64,000 nt of DNA from Desulfomonile tiedjei DSM 6799 (GTDB lineage: Bacteria > Desulfobacterota > Desulfomonilia > Desulfomonilales > Desulfomonilaceae), in contig NC_018025.1 in the NCBI RefSeq assembly GCF_000266945.1, positions 4,344,001-4,408,000 on the forward strand. The letters run 5' to 3'. The translations under genes and the position numbers were made by a program. Positions 1 to 12,056 of this stretch are shown one piece after another (within the stretch, counting starts at the first letter, position 1; each line of letters opens with the position of its first letter). The notes below the pieces were generated by a model. The model saw only the letters and a list, made by a program, of their open reading frames with translations. It did not search any database and had not been told where the DNA came from.

Positions 1-45
1 CTGCTGCTTGATAATTTCGCTGATTTCTTCGGCTCTGATCTGCAT
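1..45 (-). CDS. atpA: ATP synthase F1 subunit alpha (5' end only)
   Basis: Only the first 15 codons lie in the window: ATG at 45-43, reading MQIRAEEISEIIKQQ, the usual N-terminus of the F1 alpha subunit. Alpha forms the alternating ring with beta and carries non-catalytic nucleotide sites. The start is 5 bp beyond the delta stop at 51, the normal delta-alpha order in F-type operons. The rest of the gene, and presumably gamma, beta and epsilon, lie beyond the window edge. The identification rests on the short N-terminus plus gene order. Confidence 0.85.
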   Translation of the reverse strand, partial: MQIRAEEISEIIKQQ

Positions 46-50
46 TGTCC

Positions 51-590
51 CTATCCCTTCAGGCTTTCCTTGAGCTGGTTGAGCTGGGTACGTATGGTCC
101 CGTCAAAGGCCATGTCTCCGACTCTGGCAACGAGCCCCCCGATAAGATAGGGGTCTGTTTTCGTGGTTACCAGAACCTGCTTTCCCGTTATCTTCGAAAG
201 GGCCTCGGTGACTCGGTCCAGTTCTTCCTGCGATATCGGTTCCGCGCTTGTAACTTCTCCTCGGGTAATCCCCCGAATGTCATCAACTTGTTCTCTGAAT
301 GCTTTTTCTATTGCGGTAAGCTGGTCGATACGTTTTCGATCGATCAGGACGTTTATGAAATTGCGAACCATGCGATCGGTTCCCATTCTATCCAGAATGT
401 CATCCGCAATTTTCTTCTTGTCATCTTTGGTAAAGACCGGATTGATCAGGATTTCACGGAAGTCCTTGGAAGCATTCACCAACTCGACGATGCTTGCAAG
501 GTTGTCGCCGTACGATTCAAGTGCATTCTGTTCGGTACCGATTTCTACCAATGCTCTGGCATATCGTTTCGCTAAAGTGGTGTTGATCAC
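51..590 (-). CDS. atpH: ATP synthase F1 subunit delta
   Basis: This 179-residue protein is the delta (OSCP-like) subunit linking the F1 head to the peripheral stalk. Length and N-terminus (MINTTLAKRYARALVEIG) match the family. The C-terminal part has the conserved GG-hydrophobic segment (about residues 149-163, DPYLIGGLVARVGDMAFD) and ends with an amphipathic helix (QLNQLKESLKG). The start overlaps the end of atpF by 4 bp (ATGA), so the two are probably translationally coupled. It lies in the order b', b, delta, alpha. Nothing is unusual. Confidence 0.95.
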   Translation of the reverse strand: MINTTLAKRYARALVEIGTEQNALESYGDNLASIVELVNASKDFREILINPVFTKDDKKKIADDILDRMGTDRMVRNFINVLIDRKRIDQLTAIEKAFREQVDDIRGITRGEVTSAEPISQEELDRVTEALSKITGKQVLVTTKTDPYLIGGLVARVGDMAFDGTIRTQLNQLKESLKG

Positions 591-1159
591 TTGATACCCC
601 CAACTTTAACTAGGTATTCTTCTACAAGCCTCTGACGGTCATCCTCATCGATCTGCTCACGTATGAGCGTTTCAGCTAACTCCACAGCCAAAGTCGCCGC
701 CTCGTTCTTCAATTCGGCCTTTGCTTTGCGCACTTCCTGCTCGGCCGCCAATCTCGCAGATTCCACCATGGTAGCGGCCATTCTCTCTGCATTGGCTATT
801 ACCTTGGCGCTTTCGACTTCTGCGGATTTCTTCAGCTCGACACGCATACTTTCGAGCTCTTGTTCCATCCCAGCCAATTTCTGTTTGTATTCTGCTATCA
901 TACTCTCGGCGAGATCACGATCTTTTCGGGCATCTTCCAGATCCTTTTGAATCTGGGCCTTTCTTTCCGAAAAGAAGCTCGTGAGCGGCTTTCTTAACAC
1001 ATAAATCAGTATACCGATAAGAGCAGCGGTGTTAATTACTCGCCAAAGAAGCATGCTCGTAGTCCACGGAGAAGCTTCAGCAGCAGCCGCGAAAGCATCC
1101 GTTGAAAAAAGGACTACGGGTACGATTAAAAATAACAAAGCCGATCGATAACATTTCAT
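587..1159 (-). CDS. atpF: ATP synthase F0 subunit b
   Basis: This 190-residue protein is a b-type peripheral stalk subunit. It has a signal-like hydrophobic stretch (residues 7-25), a second membrane helix (about 37-57), and a long charged coiled coil rich in Glu, Lys, Arg and Ala to the C-terminus. It differs from the neighbouring b' subunit in having the extra N-terminal hydrophobic region, a form seen in several deltaproteobacteria. It overlaps atpH by 4 bp and the b' gene by 4 bp, so all three are tightly coupled in one operon. It anchors F1 to F0 and resists rotor torque. Confidence 0.92.
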   Translation of the reverse strand: MKCYRSALLFLIVPVVLFSTDAFAAAAEASPWTTSMLLWRVINTAALIGILIYVLRKPLTSFFSERKAQIQKDLEDARKDRDLAESMIAEYKQKLAGMEQELESMRVELKKSAEVESAKVIANAERMAATMVESARLAAEQEVRKAKAELKNEAATLAVELAETLIREQIDEDDRQRLVEEYLVKVGGIK

Positions 1160-1584
1160 GAGATTGCCCTCCCCAGAATTTTCCGCGTGATGGATTCCGC
1201 AAGAGGGGTCATCTGTGTTTTGAGCGTTTTTCTGGCTTCCCCTACTTCCGCCTGAATTGAAGCTTTCATATCATCCACGATACGGGAAGCTTCACCCCGT
1301 GCTTTTTCCAGGAATGCCGCTTCTTTTGCTTTCGCTTCAGCCAACAAAGCCGCTTTTTCCTGAGCAGCGGTCTGTCTGCTTTTTGCGAGTGCATCCTGGT
1401 GTTGTTTCTCTTGTTCCCGAACTTCCTGTTCAAGCTCAAGAGCTTTTTCTTTGTCTTTCCGGATCTGGGCTTCCCGTTCCCGCATCTTGGCCATGATAGG
1501 CTTATACAAGATAGCGTTCAAAATGAATAACAGAGCCAGAAAGTTGATCAACTGAATGAAAAGCGTGAAGTTAAGTTGAATCAC
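1156..1584 (-). CDS. atpF': ATP synthase F0 subunit b' (second b-type subunit)
   Basis: A short b-type stalk subunit with one N-terminal membrane helix (about residues 5-25 of the chosen start), followed by a coiled coil rich in E, K, A and Q. I chose the GTG at 1584-1582, which gives VIQLNFTLFIQLINF at the N-terminus, normal for b' proteins, and about 142 residues. A GGGAG Shine-Dalgarno sequence lies about 8 nt upstream. The frame stays open to 1662, but that extension (HKIRQCGPILEEG) is unlike the family. It is the first gene after the promoter at 1720-1749. A b/b' pair implies a heterodimeric stalk. Confidence 0.88.
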   Translation of the reverse strand: MIQLNFTLFIQLINFLALLFILNAILYKPIMAKMREREAQIRKDKEKALELEQEVREQEKQHQDALAKSRQTAAQEKAALLAEAKAKEAAFLEKARGEASRIVDDMKASIQAEVGEARKTLKTQMTPLAESITRKILGRAIS

Positions 1585-1719
1585 TGGCGTAACTCCCGGG
1601 CGAGATATTCCGACTGATTGGCCTTCCTCCAGAATCGGACCGCACTGCCGTATTTTGTGCAACTATTTGATTTAAAACAAAAAGGTAGTTAACTGGACCC
1701 AAACCAAGAATGAATCGGC

Positions 1720-1749
1720 ATAGTACCACCCGGTCCCGGAGCTTGTCAA
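1720..1749 (-). promoter_or_regulatory. Sigma-70-type promoter of the ATP synthase operon
   Basis: On the minus strand TTGACA (1749-1744) is separated by 18 bp from TACTAT (1725-1720). The -35 box is a perfect match and the -10 is 5 of 6. It lies about 135 bp upstream of the b' start, with no other gene between, and so most likely drives the atp genes. Confidence 0.75.
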
Positions 1750-1788
1750 GAATTTTTCTTGAGAGCAATGTGCATAAATGGCGGGATA

Positions 1789-2298
1789 TTACTGATCATG
1801 CTTGATTAGGGTACTCTTGTCAGTAGGCTCCACACGAAGTGCACTATCGTCGTCCTGATCGGGAGGCCAAGCCTGTGCCGAAATGGCTTCTAACGGGTCG
1901 TCATCAAGCGACGTATCCGCCTCTAACTGATCGATGACCACCGCTTGACCGGATGAGGACATACTGCATGTACCCTCGAAGATGACGCCTTCTTCCACCA
2001 CGAGGCTGGGGGTGCGAATATTCCCATATACTTTGGCAGGAGGGTAGAGTTCTATTTTCTCGGTGGCCGTGAGGTCGCCCCGGACTTCTCCTGCTATTTT
2101 CAGTATGTTTGAATGAATTTGAGCGTTTACCACGGAATCTCTGCCCACAACCAGCGTACCGCGACTGACGATCTCCCCTGAGAAATTTCCGTCCAGGTGA
2201 ACAACCCCTGAAAAAGCAAGTTTACCGGTGAATTCGGTTTGGGAACCGAGAAAGCCGCTTACTGCGTCACTTTTGGCTTTTCTGAATCGCAGCATCAT
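1789..2298 (-). CDS. Bactofilin (polymer-forming cytoskeletal protein)
   Basis: This 169-residue protein has the bactofilin domain at about residues 15-125: a run of short beta-helix turns with hydrophobic/Gly periodicity (FSGVVHLDGNFSGEIVSRG, VVGRDSVVNAQIHSN, IAGEVRGDLTATEKIEL, ARVYGNIRTPSLVVEEGVIFEGTC-like turns). Bactofilins polymerise without nucleotide and scaffold peptidoglycan or stalk synthesis at the membrane. The C-terminal 45 residues are acidic and probably disordered. It sits between the ATP synthase operon and the rodA-mre cluster on the same strand, fitting a role in cell shape, although it is separated from rodA by about 300 bp. Confidence 0.88.
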   Translation of the reverse strand: MMLRFRKAKSDAVSGFLGSQTEFTGKLAFSGVVHLDGNFSGEIVSRGTLVVGRDSVVNAQIHSNILKIAGEVRGDLTATEKIELYPPAKVYGNIRTPSLVVEEGVIFEGTCSMSSSGQAVVIDQLEADTSLDDDPLEAISAQAWPPDQDDDSALRVEPTDKSTLIKHDQ

Positions 2299-2598
2299 TC
2301 CTCCAGGCCGTCCTGAGGCAGGTCCGTACTATCCGACCGAAGTCGGCGGCCTACTCCTTAACATAGACAATCACTGTGTTCAAGCAATAATTAGGTAAAA
2401 TGCAGAATTATAACGGCAGAACACAGAGGATTCTGCATGGCCCAATGTGAGGAAGAACTTCAATACAAGCCATATTTACCCAAAAAAAATAACACCTGGC
2501 GCCTGCGAGGGACTGATCGGACAAATTCCGTTTTTTTTCACATGGACCTACATGTTGGGGCCCTAGAGTCGCCACAGAAGACGAAAAAGGATGAGATC
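2299..2598. other. Intergenic region between rodA and the bactofilin gene
   Basis: About 300 bp with no convincing gene. Reading frames here either lack start signals or are antisense to the end of rodA. On the minus strand a run of eight T (2484-2491) follows a GC-rich stretch and could help end rodA transcription, but I see no clear stem. Confidence 0.4.
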
Positions 2599-3726
2599 TC
2601 AGTATGAGTAGCGCCTCATACTGACATTCACGAGTATAGCCACAGCCAGAAAAGACACCAGCAACGAAGAACCTCCGTAGCTCAAAAAGACAAGGGGCAC
2701 CCCCACTACGGGCAGTAAGCCCATTACCATGCCCACGTTCACCACTACGTGCCAGAAGAGCAGCACAGTGCATCCAAAGGCAAGTATAGCGCCGAAGTTG
2801 TCTTTGGATTTGCCTGCTATACCGAATCCTCGAAAGAATAGTATGGTAAATAACAGAAGGACAACCACACAGCCGATGAACCCCCATTCTTCCGCCAAAA
2901 TGGAGAAAATGAAATCCGTGTGCTTTACCGGCAGAAACATGAGTTGATTCTGAGTGCCTTTCAAGAATCCTTTGCCGAGAATTCCTCCGGAACCGATTGC
3001 TATCTGTGACTGGATAATGTGGTACCCGGCGCCGAGCGGATCGTAGTCAGGATTGAGAAACGTAAGCAATCGCCTCTTTTGATAATCCAGGAGGAACCTG
3101 TCACCGACGAGCAACACTATGGGCAGCAATCCCAGGAACACCCCCCCTGCCCAGAGAAGAATTTTCTTGTTGGCAACGACGAAGACGATCACAGACAGCG
3201 AGATCAGCACGATTACTCCTGCGGTACCGAGATCCGGCTGAATCAGCACGAGACAGAACGGAACGGCAGTAAGCATGAGAGCTTGAACTATTTCTCCTAA
3301 TTGGCTCCCTTCCCGTCCGGCTCTGTTCTGAAAATACTTTGCCAACACAATGACCATTGCCAATTTGGCAAATTCGGACGGTTGAAAACGCATGAGCCCA
3401 AGTTCGATCCATCGTCTCGAGCCTGCGGTCACTTTCCCCACCCCCCAAACGGCAATGAGAGCCACGACCACAATGATGTAAATCCAGACTGCCCAGCGTT
3501 CCAGGACATGATAATCGAAGAGCAGAAAGATCGACATGAGTACCAGCCCGAAACTGCACCAGGTGATCTGCTTTATCACATAGGTTCTGCCGGCTTCCCC
3601 CATAGGACAGGTAGCACTGTAAATAAGCATAAGGCCGATCCCGGCGAGAATAGCTGCAAGACAAAGAAGAGGCAGTTCCTTCATGACGAGAGAAGGCTGA
3701 TTCAGCTTGTATCCCATCTGTTGCAT
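2599..3726 (-). CDS. rodA: Rod-shape-determining SEDS glycosyltransferase RodA
   Basis: A 375-residue polytopic membrane protein of the SEDS family (RodA/FtsW/SpoVE), the peptidoglycan polymerase that works with a class B PBP in the elongasome. About ten membrane segments are visible. Family signatures include SRRWIELGLMRFQPSEFAK near residue 103 and the C-terminal GVPLVFLSYGGSSLLVSF near residue 342, where the Pro/Gly-rich SEDS motif falls. Its partner PBP2 is encoded directly upstream (166 bp apart), and mreBCD lie further upstream on the same strand, the standard shape cluster. RodA is preferred over FtsW because of this context. Confidence 0.95.
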   Translation of the reverse strand: MQQMGYKLNQPSLVMKELPLLCLAAILAGIGLMLIYSATCPMGEAGRTYVIKQITWCSFGLVLMSIFLLFDYHVLERWAVWIYIIVVVALIAVWGVGKVTAGSRRWIELGLMRFQPSEFAKLAMVIVLAKYFQNRAGREGSQLGEIVQALMLTAVPFCLVLIQPDLGTAGVIVLISLSVIVFVVANKKILLWAGGVFLGLLPIVLLVGDRFLLDYQKRRLLTFLNPDYDPLGAGYHIIQSQIAIGSGGILGKGFLKGTQNQLMFLPVKHTDFIFSILAEEWGFIGCVVVLLLFTILFFRGFGIAGKSKDNFGAILAFGCTVLLFWHVVVNVGMVMGLLPVVGVPLVFLSYGGSSLLVSFLAVAILVNVSMRRYSY

Positions 3727-3830
3727 GATTCGAGAGGACTCCGATGTATCGATGAATTACAGGGCCTTCAGCCGGCTCCTGTACTATTACTAGGAATTCT
3801 CTTATACCTATTTGCTTTCAAAGTTGAACG

Positions 3831-3877
3831 AAAATCCCCTCTACCCCCCCTTTAGTAAAGGGGGAAGGGGGGATTTT
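3831..3877. repeat. C/G-run palindrome between PBP2 and rodA
   Basis: A near-perfect inverted repeat. AAAATCCCC with a run of C on the left pairs with a run of G and GGGATTTT on the right; the central CCCCCTTT/AAAGGGGG arms flank AGT. This type of C-run/G-run palindrome is a common interspersed repeat in bacterial chromosomes. It could also act as a weak attenuator between the two genes. Confidence 0.7.
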
Positions 3878-3892
3878 GAATGCAAATTGGCA

Positions 3893-5734
3893 TTAGTCTT
3901 CCGGATCGCCCGGATCGGGCACTCCATAGTACCGGGCCAGAATCTTGCGGGCAAGTGGTGCGGCGCTGGCTCCTCCGCCTCCTCCATGTTCGACAATTAT
4001 GATCAGGGCAATTTTCTGCGGTCTGTCATTCACGTAAGCAATGAACATCGCGTGAGTTCGTTCATGATAAGGAATCTGATCTTCCTCTTTCGTTCGCTGC
4101 TTAACCCTGATTACCTGAGAAGTTCCTGTTTTAGCATGGACCTTGATTCCAGGAATTCTGCACCGTTTACCGGTGCCCTTCTTGTCGGTGACAACATCCA
4201 CAAGAGCCGAATCCAGAAGAGAAAGATGATAAGGATCTATGGGAATTTCCCAGCGAACCACGGGAGAATGGTTGAAGACGGTAGTTCCGTCTGCCGCCAC
4301 GATCTGACTGACGATCGACGGCTTGAACACTTTTCCACCATTGGATAGAGCCGCTGTCATCACTGCAAGCTGGATGGGCGTGCAAACCAGATATCCCTGG
4401 CCGATCGCGACGGTAAGAGTCTCGCCGTCTTTCCAGGAATCGCCGTATGCCCGCATCTTCCATGCGGAAGTGGGCACGAGGCCGGGCAGTTCCTGGGGAA
4501 GTCCCACCCCTGTAGGAGCGCCCATTCCAAAAAGAGATGCGTACTTGGCTATTCGATCGGGACCGAGTTTCAATCCTAATTCGTAGAAATACGTATCGCA
4601 GGATTCGACGATTCCTCTGTGTAAATCGACTCTTCCGTGACCGTACGGGTTCCAGCACCGGAACACCTGTCCGCCAAGCTCGAGTTGCCCTTTGCACACG
4701 AATTTCTTGTCTGGTGTAACAACTTTTTCGGACAGTGCTGCGAGCGCCGTAATCGCTTTGAACGTGCTGGCCGGTGAATACAAACCTCTTGTGGCACGGT
4801 TTTCAAGCGGATGGAGCGGGTCGCTGTTCAAGGTTTTCCACTGACGTTCAGAAATTGAAGGTGAAAAGAGATTCAGGTCGAATCCCGGCTTGCTGACCAT
4901 AGCCAACACCCGCCCAGTATCCGGATCGAGCGCCACAACCGAGCCGGCCCGATGTATGAACACTTCCTCGACAAATCGTTGAAAAGCCGAATCAACGGTA
5001 AGTATGACGTCAGCCCCGTTTTTCGGAGGCTTTCGCGCCATGGTGGCGAGCGTGCGGCCTTTGGCGTCTATTTCGACTTGTTCCCACCCTTCTTCACCTC
5101 TCAGGTATGCTTCGTATTCTTTTTCTATTCCGGTCTTCCCGAGGGAATCTCCAGTTTGATACCCTACGCGTGAAGCTTTTGCGAGTTCGTCCTGGGATAT
5201 CTCTCCTGTAGTTCCAATTACATGACAAAGATTGTCCTGGCCCGGATACAACCTGAGCGGTTTCACTTCCAGAAGAACCCCCCGAGACTCGGACATGCGT
5301 GATCTGACTAAGGAAACTTCCTCCAAGCTCATGTTTTTCTTTACGGGGTAGTGCATGTATTTGGGGAGGTTGCGACTTCGTTCGATGCTATTCCGCATAC
5401 GTTCCGGGGTGATCCCTAGTATGGGGGCATACGACTGGATCAACTCGACGGGTTTTTCCAGTTCACCGGGTACGATCGAGAGCACAAAACTAGGCGTGTT
5501 CTCGGCAAGCACCCTGCCTTTGACGTCGAGAATCCTGCCTCTTGTGGGAGTCAGTCGTGCCAGTCGCACACGATTACTGTCGGATTTCTCGTTGTAAGCA
5601 TCTCCCTGGATCAACTGGAGATGCCACAGCTTGGCCGCAAGCACTCCCATGAGTAAAGTCATGAGAATTATTGCGATTCTGACCCGCAAATCTATTCTGT
5701 CGCGAAAATGTTCTTGAGTAGGAAGCTCAGCCAT
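3893..5734 (-). CDS. mrdA: Penicillin-binding protein 2 (elongasome transpeptidase)
   Basis: This 613-residue class B PBP cross-links peptidoglycan during side-wall growth. It has one N-terminal membrane anchor (about residues 17-38), a dimerisation/pedestal domain (about 50-240), and a transpeptidase domain to the C-terminus. The catalytic motifs are visible: STFK at 323-326 (nucleophile Ser323), SCD near 383 and KTG at 535-537. The Gly-rich HGGGGGASAA segment near the end and LARKILARYYG are typical PBP2 endings. It lies between mreD (50 bp upstream) and rodA, its functional partner. Confidence 0.95.
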   Translation of the reverse strand: MAELPTQEHFRDRIDLRVRIAIILMTLLMGVLAAKLWHLQLIQGDAYNEKSDSNRVRLARLTPTRGRILDVKGRVLAENTPSFVLSIVPGELEKPVELIQSYAPILGITPERMRNSIERSRNLPKYMHYPVKKNMSLEEVSLVRSRMSESRGVLLEVKPLRLYPGQDNLCHVIGTTGEISQDELAKASRVGYQTGDSLGKTGIEKEYEAYLRGEEGWEQVEIDAKGRTLATMARKPPKNGADVILTVDSAFQRFVEEVFIHRAGSVVALDPDTGRVLAMVSKPGFDLNLFSPSISERQWKTLNSDPLHPLENRATRGLYSPASTFKAITALAALSEKVVTPDKKFVCKGQLELGGQVFRCWNPYGHGRVDLHRGIVESCDTYFYELGLKLGPDRIAKYASLFGMGAPTGVGLPQELPGLVPTSAWKMRAYGDSWKDGETLTVAIGQGYLVCTPIQLAVMTAALSNGGKVFKPSIVSQIVAADGTTVFNHSPVVRWEIPIDPYHLSLLDSALVDVVTDKKGTGKRCRIPGIKVHAKTGTSQVIRVKQRTKEEDQIPYHERTHAMFIAYVNDRPQKIALIIIVEHGGGGGASAAPLARKILARYYGVPDPGDPED

Positions 5735-5784
5735 GCCGTCAAACCATGCTCATGAGCAGTTTCCGAACCCATAGAGAACGGAAC

Positions 5785-6285
5785 TCAGCTTGCACCGACG
5801 AGACGGGAATACCCCGACCATGCGGTGTCCAAAAAGCTCAGAACCGGGACGGCAATTCCTGCGGTGATTATGGATCTGATAGTTATCCATTCAAGTGCAT
5901 GTGCTCCGAATTCCACGGGTGCTGAAGCACGCCGTAAGGCGAAAACCATGAAGCCGGTGACGAGAGTGGCTCCCAAGATCATCACGGCTTTGGCAGGAAT
6001 ACTATCAAGATGAAACCTGGAATCCAAGTACCCGAGGAGAAGGATGAAAAGGCAATACATCGTGGAGAAAAGGCCTGTGGGGGATCCGGAAAAGAGATCT
6101 ACCAACAACCCTGTTCCAAACGCCGCCGGTGCGCCGGTGATAAAAGAGAGTCGATAGCCGCACCAGACGATCACGATGAGCATGAGATCCGGTCTGTATT
6201 CCGGGGGAATAAAGAACATCATAACTGTCGTCTGGACAATGAGTGCAGAGAATATAAGTATGAGACAAAAGACGACTTCTCTCAA
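5785..6285 (-). CDS. mreD: Rod-shape-determining membrane protein MreD
   Basis: This 166-residue protein with five to six hydrophobic helices matches MreD in size and topology. The N-terminus (MREVVFCLILIFSALIVQTTV) and the PDLMLIVIVWCGYR segment resemble the family. MreD connects MreC with MreB at the cytoplasmic membrane. Its start overlaps the mreC stop by 4 bp. Primary sequence in this family is weakly conserved, so the call depends partly on its place between mreC and PBP2. Confidence 0.9.
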   Translation of the reverse strand: MREVVFCLILIFSALIVQTTVMMFFIPPEYRPDLMLIVIVWCGYRLSFITGAPAAFGTGLLVDLFSGSPTGLFSTMYCLFILLLGYLDSRFHLDSIPAKAVMILGATLVTGFMVFALRRASAPVEFGAHALEWITIRSIITAGIAVPVLSFLDTAWSGYSRLVGAS

Positions 6286-7127
6286 CGCTTGTCCTCCAAC
6301 CCGGGACTCACGTCGAATCCGCCTTTTTGTTCGAGAATTACGAGCACCTCTTCAACTTCCCCGAAGTTTGCTGCAGGCTTCACCTGAGCTTCCATGAAAA
6401 GACCGTCTGCTCCCTTGTGGACGGATTCCACTGTGCCTACCGTCAGACCTTTGGGGAAGACCCCGTCCAGACCGGAGGTAATTACCTGATCTCCAGGTTT
6501 TATGTCCGAATTAAGGCTTATATAACGCAGTAAACAACCCTTTTTCAGAGCTCCGTTCAATATCGCTCGATCCCTCGTTCGCAGAATCCGACAGTCCAGT
6601 GATAGGTTGGGGTCTGTCAAGAGAGTCACCCTGGAAACCTCCGAAGCAGTCTTGGCCACCTTGCCCAGGACACCTTCGGGTACCACAACGGGCATGTCAG
6701 GAGCCAATCCGTCTTCCGAGCCTTTGTTTATGATTATGGTCTTGTACCAACCGACAGCGTCATCGGCAATGATCTGCGCAACGAGCGTAGGGAACTCACT
6801 GCGAGTCTTCAAGAGCAACAGTTTCCGCAATCGCCTGTTTTCCAGCTCTTTTTCCACCAATGCAATCGTATCCTGCCGTAACTTGGTGACTTCCCCCTTA
6901 AGTTTTTCGTTTTCGGATTTCACGTTTACTAGATCGATGTACGTGCTCCACAGGTACACGGTCTTTCCGCGTACTGACGAAATAGCTTGTTGAAACGGTC
7001 TCACGACAGCATAGACAACGCGACCGGCGGGTCCGCTTTCATTCTCCTTTGGGGAAGAAAAGAGAATTATCAAACCTCCGCCGATGAGAATGAGTAATAT
7101 GGCAATATCGCGTATCGATCGAGGCAT
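6282..7127 (-). CDS. mreC: Rod-shape-determining protein MreC
   Basis: This 281-residue protein has a single N-terminal membrane helix (about residues 8-24), then a coiled coil (about 60-100, NVKSENEKLKGEVTKLRQD) and the two beta-barrel domains of MreC (about 115-265). Landmarks include VGWYKTIIINKGSEDGL and GDQVITSGLDGVFPKGLTVG, both typical. MreC dimerises in the periplasm and binds PBP2. It sits between mreB and mreD; its stop overlaps the mreD start. Confidence 0.95.
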   Translation of the reverse strand: MPRSIRDIAILLILIGGGLIILFSSPKENESGPAGRVVYAVVRPFQQAISSVRGKTVYLWSTYIDLVNVKSENEKLKGEVTKLRQDTIALVEKELENRRLRKLLLLKTRSEFPTLVAQIIADDAVGWYKTIIINKGSEDGLAPDMPVVVPEGVLGKVAKTASEVSRVTLLTDPNLSLDCRILRTRDRAILNGALKKGCLLRYISLNSDIKPGDQVITSGLDGVFPKGLTVGTVESVHKGADGLFMEAQVKPAANFGEVEEVLVILEQKGGFDVSPGLEDKR

Positions 7128-7188
7128 GGGCGTCAGAAAACATCGGCGACTGGTGAATGTGGACGAATTCTGTTTAAGCTAGCAGGCT

Positions 7189-10289
<3,101 letters not shown>

Positions 10290-10321
10290 TTCCTTTCCAC
10301 CAGCCCTGTCGCTTGATCGAA

Positions 10322-10365
10322 TGGCAGGAGGACCCCCCGGACATCCGGCAGTTCTCCTGTCATTC
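10322..10365 (+). terminator. Possible terminator after the PpiD-like gene
   Basis: A stem TGGCAGGAG/CTCCTGTCA (10322-10330 with 10354-10362, one G-T pair) encloses a small CCGG palindrome and is followed by a weak T-rich tail (TTCTTGCTTT). The tail is poor, so termination is uncertain. Confidence 0.4.
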
Positions 10366-10401
10366 TTGCTTTGATTTCATTCGCCATTCACGTGTTTGTA
10401 G

Positions 10402-10583
10402 CAAATGTCAGAATTCTTGTCCGATTGCGAAAAGCGATTCTCGAGAATCGGTAGGTGCCGTGCCTCCGTGCCGGCACATTTTTCATGATAAATCGACCAG
10501 TTCGGACTGGTAGAGACGCTGGACCAAGCCTTCCTTATTGAAGGAAGGGTGTTCAAGAGGTCAGAAGTTACGTCAACTGCTAT
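10402..10583. repeat. Interspersed palindromic repeat, type A copy
   Basis: Shares a long stretch with 34219-34405: GTCCGATTGCGAAA, then GGTAGGTGCCGTGCCTCCG, CCGGCACATTT, AAATCGACCAGTTCGG, and a tail like AGGGTG..CAGAA.TTA..TCAACTGCT. The central GGTAGGTGCCG core is the same as in the type B copies. It fills most of the 380-bp gap between the PpiD-like and CorC-like genes. I see no gene in the gap. Confidence 0.8.
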
Positions 10584-10672
10584 ACGTGTTTTTCTTTCTT
10601 CCTGTAAACCGCTCGCGTGATCCACTCAACGAAATTTGATACGGTATATCGATGAACTTCTTGGAGGCTGAC

Positions 10673-12001
10673 ATGGAGCCTTTGTTGATATTGGCGGGTA
10701 TTATACTCACTTTGATTCTTCTCAATGGATTGTTCGCGTGCATGGAGATTGCCGTTGTCTCGGTTCCGAGAACCCGGTTGAAAAGATATCAAAAGGAAAA
10801 GCGTCCCGGAGCGGCTACAGCGATAACGCTGCAAAAGGAAATAGACCGTTTTTTTGCCACTGTACAGATCGGCGTCACTTTCGTGGCCACTCTGAGTTCC
10901 GCCCTTGCTGGTGCATCGGCTCAGGAGATATTTACTCCCGTTCTGGAAAAATTGGGGGTTCCTGCCGATTCTGCGACGGGTCATGTGTTATCCATTCTCG
11001 CGATAAGTGTCACTCTTTCCTATATAAGCCTGGTAATCGGCGAATTGGTTCCCAAATCGTTGGCTCGTCGATACCCGGGCCGTATCAGTTTGATGTTTGC
11101 CCGCCCTTTCAAGATATTTGCCGATTCAATGCTGCCGGTCGTGTGGGTTCTAACGAAGTCGACAGCCGGAGTGCTAAAACTGCTCCGAATAAGAGAAACA
11201 CCTGCTCCTTCTCTCACACCGGAAGAGCTGCGGATGATGGCATCGGAACTCCTGGAGAGCCGTCAAATCCCGCAGCGGATCTATGAAATGCTGGTGCGAG
11301 TGACCCGATTTTCACAGATCCGAGTCGAAGACGTGATGATTCCCCGTGCAAGGATGATCGTCGTTCATGCAGATTCAAGAAACGATCCGACTTTAAGAGA
11401 CAAGATCCTGCGTATTTTCAGAAAACATCCGTTTACTTACTTTCCCGTGATGGACAGGCGCGACGAGAACGTGCTGGGCCTCGTGAACGTAAAGGACTTG
11501 CTGCTACGAGACAAACAACATGCACCATCCGAATTGCTGAGACCCGCTTTTTTCGCGGTCCGCGGTCAAACACTGGACCGCATACTCTCAGTAATGCAGA
11601 TTCACGACGAACCAATGTGGGTAGTAGTGGACGAACATGGCAATATTGACGGAATCATTACCCTGGAAGATGTGCTCGAGGAATTGATCGGTGAAATGGA
11701 ATCGATTACTCCGGTGGAAATGACTTCGCAAACACCCCAGTCTGCTCCTAAAGAAGACTTCGAGTTTACGACCGACGGGTTGATCACTCTTCATGAATTA
11801 CAGGAACAGTATTCAATCTCGTTGCCTCAATCCTTGTATTATTCAACTCTTGCCGGTTTTATGCTCGACAAATTAGGTAAAATTCCTTCTCCCGGTGACT
11901 ATGTGGAATTCGAAAATCTTCGGTTCGAAGTACTAGCAATGGAAGAAAACCGAATTAAGGAGGTGCGAGTGATGCCCCTTAAGACCTCGACTAAAGAATA
12001 G
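10673..12001 (+). CDS. CNNM/CorC-HlyC family membrane protein (DUF21-CBS)
   Basis: A 442-residue protein of the hemolysin C/CorC group: a DUF21 membrane domain (about residues 1-195, with several helices), two CBS domains (about 210-330, with VEDVMIPRARM and DGIITLEDVLEELIGE), and a C-terminal CorC/HlyC domain (about 355-440). Homologues are implicated in Mg2+/Co2+ efflux; transport specificity cannot be read here. I chose ATG 10673 because GGAGG at 10663-10667 sits 5 nt upstream; an in-frame ATG at 10652 lacks this signal. It stands alone between repeats and the tRNA gene. Confidence 0.88.
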   Translation: MEPLLILAGIILTLILLNGLFACMEIAVVSVPRTRLKRYQKEKRPGAATAITLQKEIDRFFATVQIGVTFVATLSSALAGASAQEIFTPVLEKLGVPADSATGHVLSILAISVTLSYISLVIGELVPKSLARRYPGRISLMFARPFKIFADSMLPVVWVLTKSTAGVLKLLRIRETPAPSLTPEELRMMASELLESRQIPQRIYEMLVRVTRFSQIRVEDVMIPRARMIVVHADSRNDPTLRDKILRIFRKHPFTYFPVMDRRDENVLGLVNVKDLLLRDKQHAPSELLRPAFFAVRGQTLDRILSVMQIHDEPMWVVVDEHGNIDGIITLEDVLEELIGEMESITPVEMTSQTPQSAPKEDFEFTTDGLITLHELQEQYSISLPQSLYYSTLAGFMLDKLGKIPSPGDYVEFENLRFEVLAMEENRIKEVRVMPLKTSTKE

Positions 12002-12019
12002 AAATCGCCTCAAAATCTC

Positions 12020-12048
12020 TTGACATCAATTTCACCCGTTGCTACATT
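12020..12048 (+). promoter_or_regulatory. Promoter of tRNA-Gly
   Basis: TTGACA (12020-12025), 17-bp spacer, TACATT (12043-12048), ending 8 bp before the mature tRNA 5' end at 12057. A strong consensus promoter positioned for a tRNA with a very short leader. Confidence 0.85.
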
Positions 12049-12056
12049 TGTCGTGT

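Noticed and set aside
2408-2887. Minus-strand frame overlapping the end of rodA
   Set aside because: Overlaps rodA in another frame and has no start signal or family resemblance.
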